Source: Alphaproteobacteria bacterium UBA1301
GTDB taxonomy: Bacteria; Pseudomonadota; Alphaproteobacteria; Micropepsales; Micropepsaceae
Direction: 5' to 3'
DNA: 64,000 bases
Assembly: GCA_002307725.1 (NCBI GenBank)
Contig: DBUB01000018.1
Location: forward strand, 243,665-307,664
The translations under genes and the position numbers were made by a program. Below are positions 33,815-42,046 of this stretch, piece after piece. Within the stretch, counting starts at the first letter, position 1. The number at the start of each line of letters is the position of its first letter. Under the pieces are notes generated by a model. That model saw nothing but the letters and a program-made list of their open reading frames with translations. It was not told the origin of the DNA and did no database searches.

Positions 33815-35329
33815 CTAGTCTGGTTCCATGCGCACGATGGCGTCCAGCGCCGGAAGCGAAACCCAAAGCGATCCTTGCGCGGCCAATAGCGACCAAGGCT
33901 GTTCACCAACCACTTCGAAGACCACAGGAGCGTCCGGACGGTTCGGATCAAGCGGGCTCACGGATGCGCCCGCGCCGTTGGCAACCCATATCTTACCTTG
34001 CCATGCGGCCAAGCCCCGAGGGCGATAGTCGATGCCCTTATAGGGTACAGGATCGGTACCCGGACGGGCGGGATCGAGCCGCAGAACGGCCGGTTCGTCG
34101 CTCTGGCTGTTCACCCAGAGCCACGTGCCATCGGCGATGATGAAACTCGCGCTCTCGCCACCGCGCTGCGAACCGGTTACGGTATTGGCGACGGGATCGA
34201 TACGATAGACCTTATCGCTTGCGTAATCGGTGACAAACACAGCTTCGCTGGTGCACGTGAGGGCAAATGGCGATTGGCCCACGTTCGCGATTTCGATCAT
34301 GCTTCCACTTACCGGATCGAAGCGCAGTACGGCGTGCTTTTCCGTCAGTGTGACCCATAATGCGCCGAAACCGCTTGCCAATGCCCCAGGTCCGCTCGGA
34401 AGTGGAACTGTGCGAAGAACCGCTCGCCTGACCGCATCGATCTCTACCAGAGCCTTTCCGCCGCGCAGCGATACCCACAGGGTTGGTCCAGCCGCAACGA
34501 TGTTTCTCGGGTTTTCGCCAACAGGAATGGGCTTGCCCGTCACGTTCGACTTTGGGTCTATCGGGACGATCCGCCCGTCTTTGCCGCCATAAGCGACCCA
34601 AACTGTGCCGTTTGCGTCAGCAAGTGCAAGCGGCTGAGGGCCAACGGGAATCAGGCGGGCGCGATAACCCAACTTGCGGAACGCGATGCTGTTGACGACC
34701 GCCAAACCCACTGCATCGGGATTGAAACGCTTTTCACCGGGTTCGAGCCGGAGACTGTAATCGACGCGTGCCGTATAGGCGGGAAATTCCGGATCGGAAC
34801 ACATCAAACGATGCAGCGCGAGTGTATACGCTTGGCCCTCATGGCCCGCCACGCCGCGATCTTCCGACACGGCATCCCAGCGCACGCAAACCGCACCGTT
34901 CACCGTCGTTTCGGAAAACTCCGACTTCAAATAGGTGTGGTGCGCGTTATCTGCGGCTTCTGTTTCGGCACCCTTCTTCATATAGGCCATGAGCAGCGCT
35001 GCGATCGCCTTGGGATCGTTTGACGCGATCGGCACCACGGCACCGGCGATGTCAATCACGGCCGTCGACGTCTTGCCCAGCCCCAGCATCGAGAGCACCG
35101 GCGTGTTCATGCCCGGCGCTTGATAAAGCCGCATCCGGAATGCTCCCGAAGAGCTGCCGTCTCGTGTCTCGCGCGGAAAGGAGGTTTCCGCAAACCACGA
35201 CGAGCCGGGCGAAGCGACCTCGAATCCCAGCAGAACGAGTTTTTGTGCACTATCCGACAGCGGCACCAATCCGGCCGTGGCCGGAACCGCTGCGGCAATT
35301 AGAAACGCGAGCCCTATCCAATTTCGCAT
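33815..35329 (-). CDS. Secreted beta-propeller (YncE/Vgb-like) protein
   Basis: 504 residues from MRNWIGLAFLIAAAVPATAG, a signal peptide. About 20-235 is a domain I do not recognise (VLLGFEVASPGSSWFAETSF). From about 240 there are repeated blades with motifs GTVWVAYGG, PTLWVSLRGGKALVEIDA, GALWVTLTEKHAVLRFDP and EAVFVTDYASDKVYRIDP, as in YncE or virginiamycin-B-lyase-like propellers. Base composition is less GC-rich than uvrB. It is the only gene between the two copies of the uvrB start and is transcribed toward the left copy. Confidence 0.8.
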   Translation of the reverse strand: MRNWIGLAFLIAAAVPATAGLVPLSDSAQKLVLLGFEVASPGSSWFAETSFPRETRDGSSSGAFRMRLYQAPGMNTPVLSMLGLGKTSTAVIDIAGAVVPIASNDPKAIAALLMAYMKKGAETEAADNAHHTYLKSEFSETTVNGAVCVRWDAVSEDRGVAGHEGQAYTLALHRLMCSDPEFPAYTARVDYSLRLEPGEKRFNPDAVGLAVVNSIAFRKLGYRARLIPVGPQPLALADANGTVWVAYGGKDGRIVPIDPKSNVTGKPIPVGENPRNIVAAGPTLWVSLRGGKALVEIDAVRRAVLRTVPLPSGPGALASGFGALWVTLTEKHAVLRFDPVSGSMIEIANVGQSPFALTCTSEAVFVTDYASDKVYRIDPVANTVTGSQRGGESASFIIADGTWLWVNSQSDEPAVLRLDPARPGTDPVPYKGIDYRPRGLAAWQGKIWVANGAGASVSPLDPNRPDAPVVFEVVGEQPWSLLAAQGSLWVSLPALDAIVRMEPD

Positions 35330-35384
35330 GGCTCTCCCCCGGAAAAGCGCCCCGTAATTCAATAAGCAGAATCTAGCATAAAGC

Positions 35385-35492
35385 CCCTGCACAAACCGCG
35401 AACGAGCCCCTATATTCCCCCGCATGCATAACAACGGCATGGTACCCCGGGGGCCGGGGGAGTTGCGCGGCTTCGGCGATATGACCGGGGCG
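35385..35492 (+). repeat. 108-bp direct repeat, right copy (functional uvrB start)
   Basis: The copy that continues into intact uvrB. See 33645-33752. Sequence immediately left of it (35330-35384) is AT-rich and unlike the sequence left of the other copy. Confidence 0.95.
35388..35416 (+). promoter_or_regulatory. Candidate uvrB promoter
   Basis: TGCACA (-35, 4 of 6), 17 bases, TATATT (-10, 5 of 6, 35411-35416). A start about 7 bases downstream of the -10 box would fall on the ATG at 35424, and no ribosome site precedes that ATG, so a leaderless transcript is possible. The same elements exist at 33648-33676 in the left repeat copy. Confidence 0.45.
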
Positions 35493-37736
35493 GAGATTGC
35501 GGGATTCGTGCCGCATCGCCCGTCGCGGCCGGAGAAATCTGAGGGCGGCAAGCGCTTCAAGCTGGTGAGCGAATACGAACCTGCGGGCGACCAGCCGACC
35601 GCGATCGCCGATCTGGTGCGCGGCGCCAATGCCAATGAGCGTGACCAAGTGCTGCTCGGCGTCACTGGTTCGGGCAAGACCTTCACCATGGCCAAGGTGA
35701 TCCAGATCGTGCAGCGCCCGGCGCTGATCCTGGCGCCGAACAAGACCTTGGCGGCGCAGCTTTACGCCGAGATGAAAAGCTTCTTCCCGGAAAACGCGGT
35801 GGAGTATTTCGTTTCCTATTACGATTATTACCAGCCGGAAGCTTACATCCCGCGCACCGACACCTATATCGAGAAGGATTCGTCGATCAACGAAGAGATC
35901 GACCGCATGCGCCATTCGGCGACGCGCGCGATCCTGGAACGCGACGACGTCATCATCGTCGCTTCGGTGTCGTGCATTTACGGCATCGGCGCGGTGGAAA
36001 CCTATTCCGGCACGGCGCTGACGATCAAAAAGGGCAGCCGCATCGACCGCACCGATTTGATGCGCGAGCTGTCGGCGCTGCAATACCGGCGCAACGACGG
36101 CAATTTCGTCCGCGGCGCTTTTCGCGTGCGCGGCGACGTGATCGACATTTTCCCGGCCCATTACGAAGACCGCGCTTGGCGGGTGGAACTGTTCGGCGAC
36201 GAAGTCGAACAGATTTCCGAATTCGATCCGCTGACCGGGCGTTCCGCGGGCGTCTTGGACCAGATCAAGGTCTATGCCAATTCGCACTATGTGACGCCGC
36301 GCCCGACCCTGGCGCAAGCGATCAAAGGCATCAAGGCCGAGCTGGTCGTGCGGCTGGAGCAGTTCCGCCAGGAAGGCAAACTGCTGGAAGCGCAGCGGTT
36401 GGAGCAGCGCACCACCTTCGACATGGAAATGATCGAAGCCACCGGCTCTTGCGCCGGCATCGAAAACTATTCGCGCTGGCTGACCGGGCGCAAACCGGGC
36501 GAGCCGCCGCCGACCTTGTTCGAATATCTGCCCGACGACGCGCTGGTGTTCTGCGACGAAAGCCATGTCAGCGTGCCGCAAATCGGCGCCATGTATAAAG
36601 GCGATTACCGGCGCAAAACGACGCTGTCGGAATACGGTTTCCGCCTGCCCTCTTGCCTCGACAACCGGCCACTGAAATTCGAGGAATGGGACGCGATGCG
36701 GCCGCAAACGGTGTACGTCTCCGCCACGCCCGGTACTTGGGAGATGGAACGCACCGGCGGCGTCTTCACCGAGCAGGTCATCCGCCCGACCGGTCTGATT
36801 GATCCGCCGGTGGAAATCCGCCCGGTGGAAAGCCAGGTCGATGATCTGATCAGCGAATGCCGCAAAATCGCCAAGCGCGGCTATCGCGCCTTGGTCACCA
36901 CCCTGACCAAGAAAATGGCGGAAGACCTCACCGAATACATGCACGAGCAAGGCATCCGCGTGCGCTATATGCATTCGGATGTGGAAACCATCGAGCGCAT
37001 CGAGATCATCCGCGATTTGCGGCTGGGGGCGTTCGACGTTTTGATCGGCATCAACCTCTTGCGTGAAGGCCTCGACATTCCCGAATGCGCCCTGGTGGCA
37101 ATTCTCGACGCCGACAAGGAAGGATTCTTGCGCAGCGAGACCAGCCTGATTCAGACCATCGGGCGAGCGGCGCGCAACGTGGACGCCAATGTTATTCTGT
37201 ACGCGGATCATATCACCGGCTCGATGCAGCGCGCCATGGACGAAACCACCCGGCGCCGCGCCAAGCAATCGGCTTACAACGCCGCCCATGGCATCACCCC
37301 GACGTCCATTAAGAAGAACATCGCCGACATCATGGGCAGTATGTACGAGCGCGATCATGTCGTGGTCGGGCAAGGCGAGCTCGGCTTCGCCGAAGACGGC
37401 AAGGAATTCATCGGCCACAACATCAAGGGCCACATCGCCGATCTCGAAAAGAAGATGAAGGACGCCGCCGCCGATCTCGAATTCGAAGAAGCCGCCCGCC
37501 TGCGCGACGAAATCAAACGGCTAACGACGGTGGAGATGGCGGTCGCCGACGATCCCTTCGCGCGCCAGAGCGCGGTGGAAGATGCGGTGGATCAGGCGTT
37601 TCTCAATGCCGTGCGCGATGGCGTGAAGGCCACCGCCCCCGACAAACCCGGCAAAGGCACCAAAGGCTCGCGCACAAGGATGAAACGGCAATCAAGGCCA
37701 AATGTGCCGAAGACGTTTGGGAGCCGGAGTAAGTAA
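35424..37736 (+). CDS. uvrB: Excinuclease ABC subunit B
   Basis: 770 residues. Damage-verifying helicase of nucleotide excision repair; works with UvrA and with UvrC, which is encoded at 57.9 kb. Walker A GVTGSGKT at about residue 80, the hairpin region YFVSYYDYYQPEAYIP, helicase motifs ALVFCDESH and QTIGRAARN, and the C-terminal UVR motif (ADLEKKMKDAAADLEFEEAA) that contacts UvrC. The N-terminus has about 45 residues before the usual family start (KRFKLVSEYEPAGDQP), and internal ATGs at codons 6 and 20 are alternatives. The C-terminus has an extra basic tail. Confidence 0.96.
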   Translation: MHNNGMVPRGPGELRGFGDMTGAEIAGFVPHRPSRPEKSEGGKRFKLVSEYEPAGDQPTAIADLVRGANANERDQVLLGVTGSGKTFTMAKVIQIVQRPALILAPNKTLAAQLYAEMKSFFPENAVEYFVSYYDYYQPEAYIPRTDTYIEKDSSINEEIDRMRHSATRAILERDDVIIVASVSCIYGIGAVETYSGTALTIKKGSRIDRTDLMRELSALQYRRNDGNFVRGAFRVRGDVIDIFPAHYEDRAWRVELFGDEVEQISEFDPLTGRSAGVLDQIKVYANSHYVTPRPTLAQAIKGIKAELVVRLEQFRQEGKLLEAQRLEQRTTFDMEMIEATGSCAGIENYSRWLTGRKPGEPPPTLFEYLPDDALVFCDESHVSVPQIGAMYKGDYRRKTTLSEYGFRLPSCLDNRPLKFEEWDAMRPQTVYVSATPGTWEMERTGGVFTEQVIRPTGLIDPPVEIRPVESQVDDLISECRKIAKRGYRALVTTLTKKMAEDLTEYMHEQGIRVRYMHSDVETIERIEIIRDLRLGAFDVLIGINLLREGLDIPECALVAILDADKEGFLRSETSLIQTIGRAARNVDANVILYADHITGSMQRAMDETTRRRAKQSAYNAAHGITPTSIKKNIADIMGSMYERDHVVVGQGELGFAEDGKEFIGHNIKGHIADLEKKMKDAAADLEFEEAARLRDEIKRLTTVEMAVADDPFARQSAVEDAVDQAFLNAVRDGVKATAPDKPGKGTKGSRTRMKRQSRPNVPKTFGSRSK

Positions 37737-37772
37737 TCGACAACCCGTCGCAGCGACACACGCATAGCGTGC

Positions 37773-37815
37773 AGGTATACTTCACGCTTGCAATTATCTC
37801 ATTTCTGAGGTATAT
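37773..37815 (+). promoter_or_regulatory. Candidate operator of the HigBA operon
   Basis: AGGTATAC (37773-37780) and AGGTATAT (37808-37815) are direct repeats 35 bp apart in the AT-rich 85 bp before the toxin gene, a location suited to autorepression by the antitoxin. Confidence 0.4.
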
Positions 37816-37820
37816 CAAAA

Positions 37821-38147
37821 ATGAGTTGGACAATCGAATTTGTGAGCCGCACAGCCGAAGCCGAACTGACAGCACTGCCACTCGATATGCGGTCGCGTTT
37901 TACCCGGATCGCCGATCTGATCGTGCTGTTCGGATTGCAGGGCGTACACGAGCCGTACGTCAAGCATCTCGACGGCAAGCTGTGGGAGATGCGGCTAAAG
38001 GGAGCCGATGGTATTGCTCGCTCGATCTATGTGGCGGCGTCCGGGCAACGTGTTGTCGTGCTGCGGACCTTTGTGAAAAAGTCACAGGAAACGCCGCAGC
38101 GCGAACTTGATATTGCTTTTGCGCGGATGAAGGAGATCAAACCATGA
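37821..38147 (+). CDS. higB: HigB/Gp49-type toxin (RelE superfamily)
   Basis: 108 residues, MSWTIEFVSRTAEAELTALP at the start, then FGLQGVHEPYVKHLDGKLWE and SIYVAASGQRVVVLRTFVKK. This is the phage-derived Gp49/DUF891 type, a ribosome-dependent mRNA nuclease in the family. It overlaps the antitoxin gene by 4 bp with the toxin first, as is usual for HigBA. Confidence 0.88.
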   Translation: MSWTIEFVSRTAEAELTALPLDMRSRFTRIADLIVLFGLQGVHEPYVKHLDGKLWEMRLKGADGIARSIYVAASGQRVVVLRTFVKKSQETPQRELDIAFARMKEIKP

Positions 38148-38422
38148 GAAGTTTCGAGGACTGGAAGCGCAAGCAGTTGAAGAATCCCGAATTCAAGGCT
38201 GCCTACGACGCCTTGGAAGAGGAATTCGCACTGGCCCGCGAACTGATCGGCGCCCGCAGCCGCGCCAAACTCAGCCAAGAAGAAGTCGCGCGCCGGATGG
38301 GCACATCACAAAGCGCCGTTGCTCGCATGGAAAGCGGCCGCACCCTGCCGTCAACGACATCGCTAGTGAAATACGCCAAAGCGGTGGGGCATAAAGTGCA
38401 GATCAAACTCAAGGCGGGGTGA
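38144..38422 (+). CDS. higA: XRE-family antitoxin of HigBA pair
   Basis: 92 residues. An N-terminal toxin-binding helix (FEDWKRKQLKNPEFKAAYDAL) leads into the XRE domain KLSQEEVARRMGTSQSAVAR, ending MESGRTLPSTTSLVKYAKAV. ATGA overlap with the toxin. The next gene, AbiGi-like, begins 11 bp after its stop. Confidence 0.9.
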   Translation: MRSFEDWKRKQLKNPEFKAAYDALEEEFALARELIGARSRAKLSQEEVARRMGTSQSAVARMESGRTLPSTTSLVKYAKAVGHKVQIKLKAG

Positions 38423-38433
38423 GGGGGCGGGGG

Positions 38434-39255
38434 ATGACGAACGATGAAATGAGCAGTTATCGAAATGATATTGGATTTGACTACGCAATCCATTCCGATT
38501 TTCTCGTTCATTGGACGGGCAAAGATATTGATCCTCGAAACTGGGATGACGGTCTTTATTCAACAACCAACCAAGTCGAGACTGAGCAATATGTAGAGCG
38601 GCTCAGGAATATCTTGAAATTCGGGTTATGGATGACCGAGGAGGAGGATGACAACCCCCACCTTAACGCCCCCAAAGTCCCACGAACTTGTTTTACCGAG
38701 CTTAGGCTATCGCTGGCCCGCAGGCATGCCCGAAAATTTGGCCGTCTTGGAATCGGAGTTAAGCGTTTCTTCGTGTTCAATCGCGGTGGACGGCCGCTGG
38801 CGTATTATGGGACCTTCAAGGACGGGAAGCCGGTGAATGATACACTTCTCGATACATGCCGAGATGCCTACAATAAGGGTCACATCGACGGAAAAATATT
38901 GAATTTTTTCAAGCCGATGCACAGCACGATAGATCCAAAAACAAAGCAGTATATTTTCAACTATGATCTGTATTCAGAATCGGAATGGCGGATCATCTAT
39001 ACGGGGCAAGACAAGGCAGAGGACCCACGAGGTACGGCATATTTTGAGGGGCTTGATAAAGGCCAGAAGGCGAAGCTGAAATATCTGCTGCCACTGGGTT
39101 ATCATTTGTGCCTCATTATCTACCCCTCCATCGCCGTTAAGAGGGCCGCCCAAAAAGACGTTGAAATCCGAAACTTGATTGGAGGCTTATGTCTCACCGA
39201 GGGAGAATGCCAATTGCCCATCGAAGTCGACCTAGATGCCTGTCGGAATTTCTGA
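38434..39255 (+). CDS. AbiGi-like abortive-infection family protein
   Basis: 273 residues from MTNDEMSSYRNDIGFDYAIH; G-rich SD-like sequence just upstream. Features recalling the AbiGi family: HSDFLVHWTGKDID, then VERLRNILKFGLWMTEEE, the conserved PRTCFTELRLSLARRHARKF and GRLGIGVKRFFVFNRGGRPL. Base composition is much lower in GC than the flanking genes, which indicates recent acquisition. It follows the HigBA pair by 11 bp on the same strand, so all three are likely one operon. Family assignment is by pattern; AbiGi was described as the first gene of the lactococcal AbiG phage-abortive system. Confidence 0.6.
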   Translation: MTNDEMSSYRNDIGFDYAIHSDFLVHWTGKDIDPRNWDDGLYSTTNQVETEQYVERLRNILKFGLWMTEEEDDNPHLNAPKVPRTCFTELRLSLARRHARKFGRLGIGVKRFFVFNRGGRPLAYYGTFKDGKPVNDTLLDTCRDAYNKGHIDGKILNFFKPMHSTIDPKTKQYIFNYDLYSESEWRIIYTGQDKAEDPRGTAYFEGLDKGQKAKLKYLLPLGYHLCLIIYPSIAVKRAAQKDVEIRNLIGGLCLTEGECQLPIEVDLDACRNF

Positions 39256-39707
39256 GCGCCAGGAGCTGATGGCACTCAGGCGGTTAAAGACGCGCGGTGT
39301 CGGAATAAAAATACATCCCAGGAACACCTTTCCCGCGCCGCGGCGGTGCTGGGCAAGGAGCTTTCGATCTCGCTGAAGGATGCGGCTTAGAGCAGCGGCG
39401 CGGCGCCAAAGTGCCCCCTTCGTCTTGGCGCTCCGCGGCGTTCGCGGGACGACGCTGTCGCTCCCCCGCTTAGCGCAAGAGAATTGTATATGGATTTCGC
39501 ACTTCACTTGTCATGGCCCGCGACTGCGGGCCATCCAGTTTTCGCGGCACGGACCGCATCAGGAAGAATCTGAATTACTGGACTGACAATGGAGCAACAC
39601 CATCTGGATGGCCCGCAGTCGCGGGCCATGACACCATAGGAAATTGCGCATCTGCGATGGCCCTGCCGCTCCTGCTGGGGCAGAAAAGGTGGAGCGGAGC
39701 AACACTG
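39256..39707. other. Gene-free gap with a coding remnant and a palindromic element
   Basis: 450 bp. Plus-strand 39330-39390 reads RAAAVLGKELSISLKDAA to a TAG, which looks like a lost C-terminus of an unidentified protein. The rest is a G/C-rich repeat-like stretch and the 126-bp palindrome pair listed separately. No intact gene is seen. Confidence 0.5.
39508..39633. repeat. Paired palindromic (REP-like) element, copy 1
   Basis: A 31-base unit TTGTCATGGCCCGCGACTGC... (39508-39538), itself palindromic around GCCCGC/GCGGGC, is repeated in inverse orientation at 39604-39633. The 65 bp between are unrelated. The same unit pair forms the element at 57181-57282. Confidence 0.8.
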
Positions 39708-40328
39708 CTAAAGCGGCTTTTTCGGCGGCTGGTAACAGGAGCGGCAGCGGACTTGGTATTCGCCGATGTCGCCGACCACCAGCTGCTTGTCGTCGGAAAT
39801 CATCCGGTAGGAGATGTACCCGGCGTCGGAGCCACACACCATGCAAACGCCGGTCAGCTTCTCGACACTGTCGGCGATGGCGAGCAGGCCCGGAATCGGC
39901 CCGAACGGCTCTTCGGCGAAATCCATGTCGAGGCCGGCGACGATGATGCGCAGATTGGTGTCGCGGCGGTCGCGCAAGAGTTTGCGGATGGCGCGGCCGA
40001 ACCAGCCGAGGCTATCGCGCAGCGGGGTGTCGAGCGGAAAGAACTGCGCCTCGTCGATCGCCAGCACATCAAACTGGTTGAGGTTCACAATATTCCAGAA
40101 GCTCGCTTCGTCGTGCACCATCACGGCGGAAAGCTGGTCGGTGACCTCGGTGGTGCCATCGGGCAGCACCGCGCGGCTGGCGATATAGCCCTGGGTGCGG
40201 GTGTCATGGGCGGGCTTGAGGATGCGCACCCGCTTCTTGGCGTATTGGGCGCGGTGGAGCCTGGCGATCAGGCGCTCGGTTTTGCCCGAGAACATCGGCC
40301 CGACGATGACTTCCAAACGCGACGTCAT
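39708..40328 (-). CDS. tdk: Thymidine kinase (class II)
   Basis: 206 residues from MTSRLEVIVGPMFSGKTERL; longer upstream readings are not supported. P-loop GPMFSGKT at residues 10-17, catalytic region AIDEAQFF, lasso domain with zinc cysteines in GVCMVCGSDA and VRCRSCYQ. Salvages thymidine to dTMP. Normal length. Confidence 0.95.
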   Translation of the reverse strand: MTSRLEVIVGPMFSGKTERLIARLHRAQYAKKRVRILKPAHDTRTQGYIASRAVLPDGTTEVTDQLSAVMVHDEASFWNIVNLNQFDVLAIDEAQFFPLDTPLRDSLGWFGRAIRKLLRDRRDTNLRIIVAGLDMDFAEEPFGPIPGLLAIADSVEKLTGVCMVCGSDAGYISYRMISDDKQLVVGDIGEYQVRCRSCYQPPKKPL

Positions 40329-40549
40329 AAACAGGCCCCGACTCTCGTTCTTTGATGGTCGCGGCGTTTTCGCGCAAAACCGCACACCCTTTTGCGCCCG
40401 CCGCTCTGATGCGGCCGGACTTAAACACGATTCGATCCGCCCCTGTCCGGACCGCCGCGCCAACAGCTTGTGGAAAACCGGGAAAACAGAACGGGTTACG
40501 ACCGGTCGTGCTTCGGGTCCGGCTACCGGTTCCCACGTTGCGGCAAGCG

Positions 40550-40957
40550 CTATTGCTGCGGCGGCGTCGCGGGCGGCGTGGGTTCCGCTGGCGGTTCGGC
40601 GGGCGGCGGCACCGGCGGCGGCGGCGGAGTCGCTTCGGTCTTGCAGGGATAGAGCTTGGTGGTGGCCTCATAGAGGCCATCGTCGAACGGCTGCTCGCTG
40701 AGCGAGGCCGGATAATTGCCGTCGGTGCGCAGCCAATGCAGCGTCGCGCTAGCGGCTTCCCGGGTCGAGACGTCACCTGGCACGCAGATGAAGTTCTGCC
40801 GCTTGGCGGCATCGACATAGGACTTGATCTTCTGGGTGCACGCCCCGTTGTCGCGATAGCAACTGGTGAGGAAATCGGACAGTTTGGGCAAGTCCTCGGC
40901 GGGCGCCGCGGCGAACATGGCGGCCATTGCGGCAAAAGCCAACAACACCTTTTTCAT
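40550..40957 (-). CDS. Secreted Rap1a/Tai-like protein with proline-rich tail
   Basis: 135 residues from MKKVLLAFAAMAAMFAAAPA, a signal peptide. The domain DFLTSCYRDNGACTQKIKSY, then FICVPGDVSTREAASATLHW and KLYPCK, has the cysteine pattern of Rap1a/Tai immunity proteins. The last 25 residues are almost only Pro, Ala, Glu and Thr. Family members neutralise T6SS amidases, but no T6SS genes are visible here, so a general periplasmic role is as likely. Confidence 0.65.
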   Translation of the reverse strand: MKKVLLAFAAMAAMFAAAPAEDLPKLSDFLTSCYRDNGACTQKIKSYVDAAKRQNFICVPGDVSTREAASATLHWLRTDGNYPASLSEQPFDDGLYEATTKLYPCKTEATPPPPPVPPPAEPPAEPTPPATPPQQ

Positions 40958-41155
40958 CGTAACCCCCTTCACGAAAAGCGCACGTTCGAGGCCGCATCTT
41001 ACCGATGGGCGGCCAGCCTGGACGCCAGTGTAGCATAACGGCGGCGTCCGTCAGCGCCTCCTGTCCCCGACAGCCCCCCCGCCAGACGCGACCTTCTGTC
41101 CGCCTCCGCCCTCGCCCGGCCGGGGCCAGAATGACGCGTCTTGCGGGGGGTGGTC

Positions 41156-41698
41156 ATGCGCAGTCTCGGCATCGGCTTGGCAGCCGTTTTGAGCCTGGTT
41201 CCGGCGGCGGCTGGGGGCACGGCCTCGGCCCGGATGGTTGACGCCAGCGGACACGCCGCCGGCCAAGCCAATTTTAGGGCGGCGCCGCACGGGGTCCTGA
41301 TCGAGCTGGAGGTCAAAGGCCTCCCCCCCGGCCCGCACGCGGTTCTACTGCACGCCAAAGGCGCCTGCGATCCCAAAACGGGGTTCGCCTCGGCCGGGCC
41401 GGTGTTCGACTTCGAGCTGCCGCGCAGCCACGGCTACTTCGCCCGTGGCGGCCCCAAACCGGGCGACCTGCCGCTCCAGTTCGCCGCCAGCGACGGCATC
41501 TTGCACGCCAGCTTCTTCACCACCGCCGTGTCGCTCGGCGACGGACGGCGCTCGCTCTTCGGCAAAGAGGGTGTTTCGATCATCGTCCATGCCGGCAGCG
41601 ACGACTATCAGAGCCAGCCCGACGGCCACGCCGGCGCCCGCCTGGTCTGCGGCACCATTTTGAAAAATCCCGGCAAACCCACGCGCAAGCGCAAGTGA
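41156..41698 (+). CDS. Cu/Zn superoxide dismutase-like protein with degenerate metal site
   Basis: 180 residues from MRSLGIGLAAVLSLVPAAAG, a signal peptide (GGGGGGTGG upstream). The SodC fold is clear: GLPPGPHAVLLHAKGACDP, SHGYFARGGPKPGDLP, SIIVHAGSDDYQSQP and GARLVCGTI. Compared with GFHVH, AGGHF and HAGDL of active enzymes, it reads VLLH, AGPVF and KPGDL, so one copper histidine, the bridging histidine and one zinc histidine appear to be lost. The disulfide cysteines and active-site arginine remain. It is therefore probably not a dismutase. A basic tail (KPTRKRK) is added. Confidence 0.8.
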   Translation: MRSLGIGLAAVLSLVPAAAGGTASARMVDASGHAAGQANFRAAPHGVLIELEVKGLPPGPHAVLLHAKGACDPKTGFASAGPVFDFELPRSHGYFARGGPKPGDLPLQFAASDGILHASFFTTAVSLGDGRRSLFGKEGVSIIVHAGSDDYQSQPDGHAGARLVCGTILKNPGKPTRKRK

Positions 41699-41769
41699 GA
41701 CCCGGCTTTACGCCGAGTCCCATCCCGCCGCGGATGGCGGCTTCGAACTCTTGGCGTTCCCGGCCACAT

Positions 41770-42046
41770 CACCTTGGAAGCACACTAAAATCCGCCCCTT
41801 TCCGGCTCCGGCTTGCCTAAAAGGTGTGCCTCGGATAAGGATTCCACAGTCGAGGCCGCGCAAGCCACAGAGACAAGTTTCAAGCGCGCCCAACCGGCTC
41901 GTCTCGGGACGTAGTAGCCCGAGGGGGGGACTGGCCTGGAGTGACGACGACGACGCTTTTCCTGAAACTACTGGTGCGACTTTGACGACTGCAACGAACA
42001 TGGTGTTCGCGGCAGACACTACACTTGCTTTCAGGAGAAAGCCGTC
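41770..42046 (+). promoter_or_regulatory. Long leader of the cold-shock gene
   Basis: The 348 bp between the SodC-like gene and csp contain no convincing gene. A stem CTCGGG/CCCGAG with 9-base loop lies at 41903-41923. Long structured 5' leaders are the rule for cspA-type mRNAs, in which they govern cold-dependent translation. TCAGGAGAAAG is the ribosome site before the ATG. Leader start is not determined. Confidence 0.45.

Noticed and set aside
35373..37433. A 686-codon open frame antisense to uvrB
   Set aside because: It is the mirror of a high-GC gene; the composition (His, Arg, Gly, Asp-rich) has no family features and uvrB is certain.
41751..42046. Open frame in the csp leader
   Set aside because: Low-complexity composition, no ribosome site, and it overlaps the expected structured leader.
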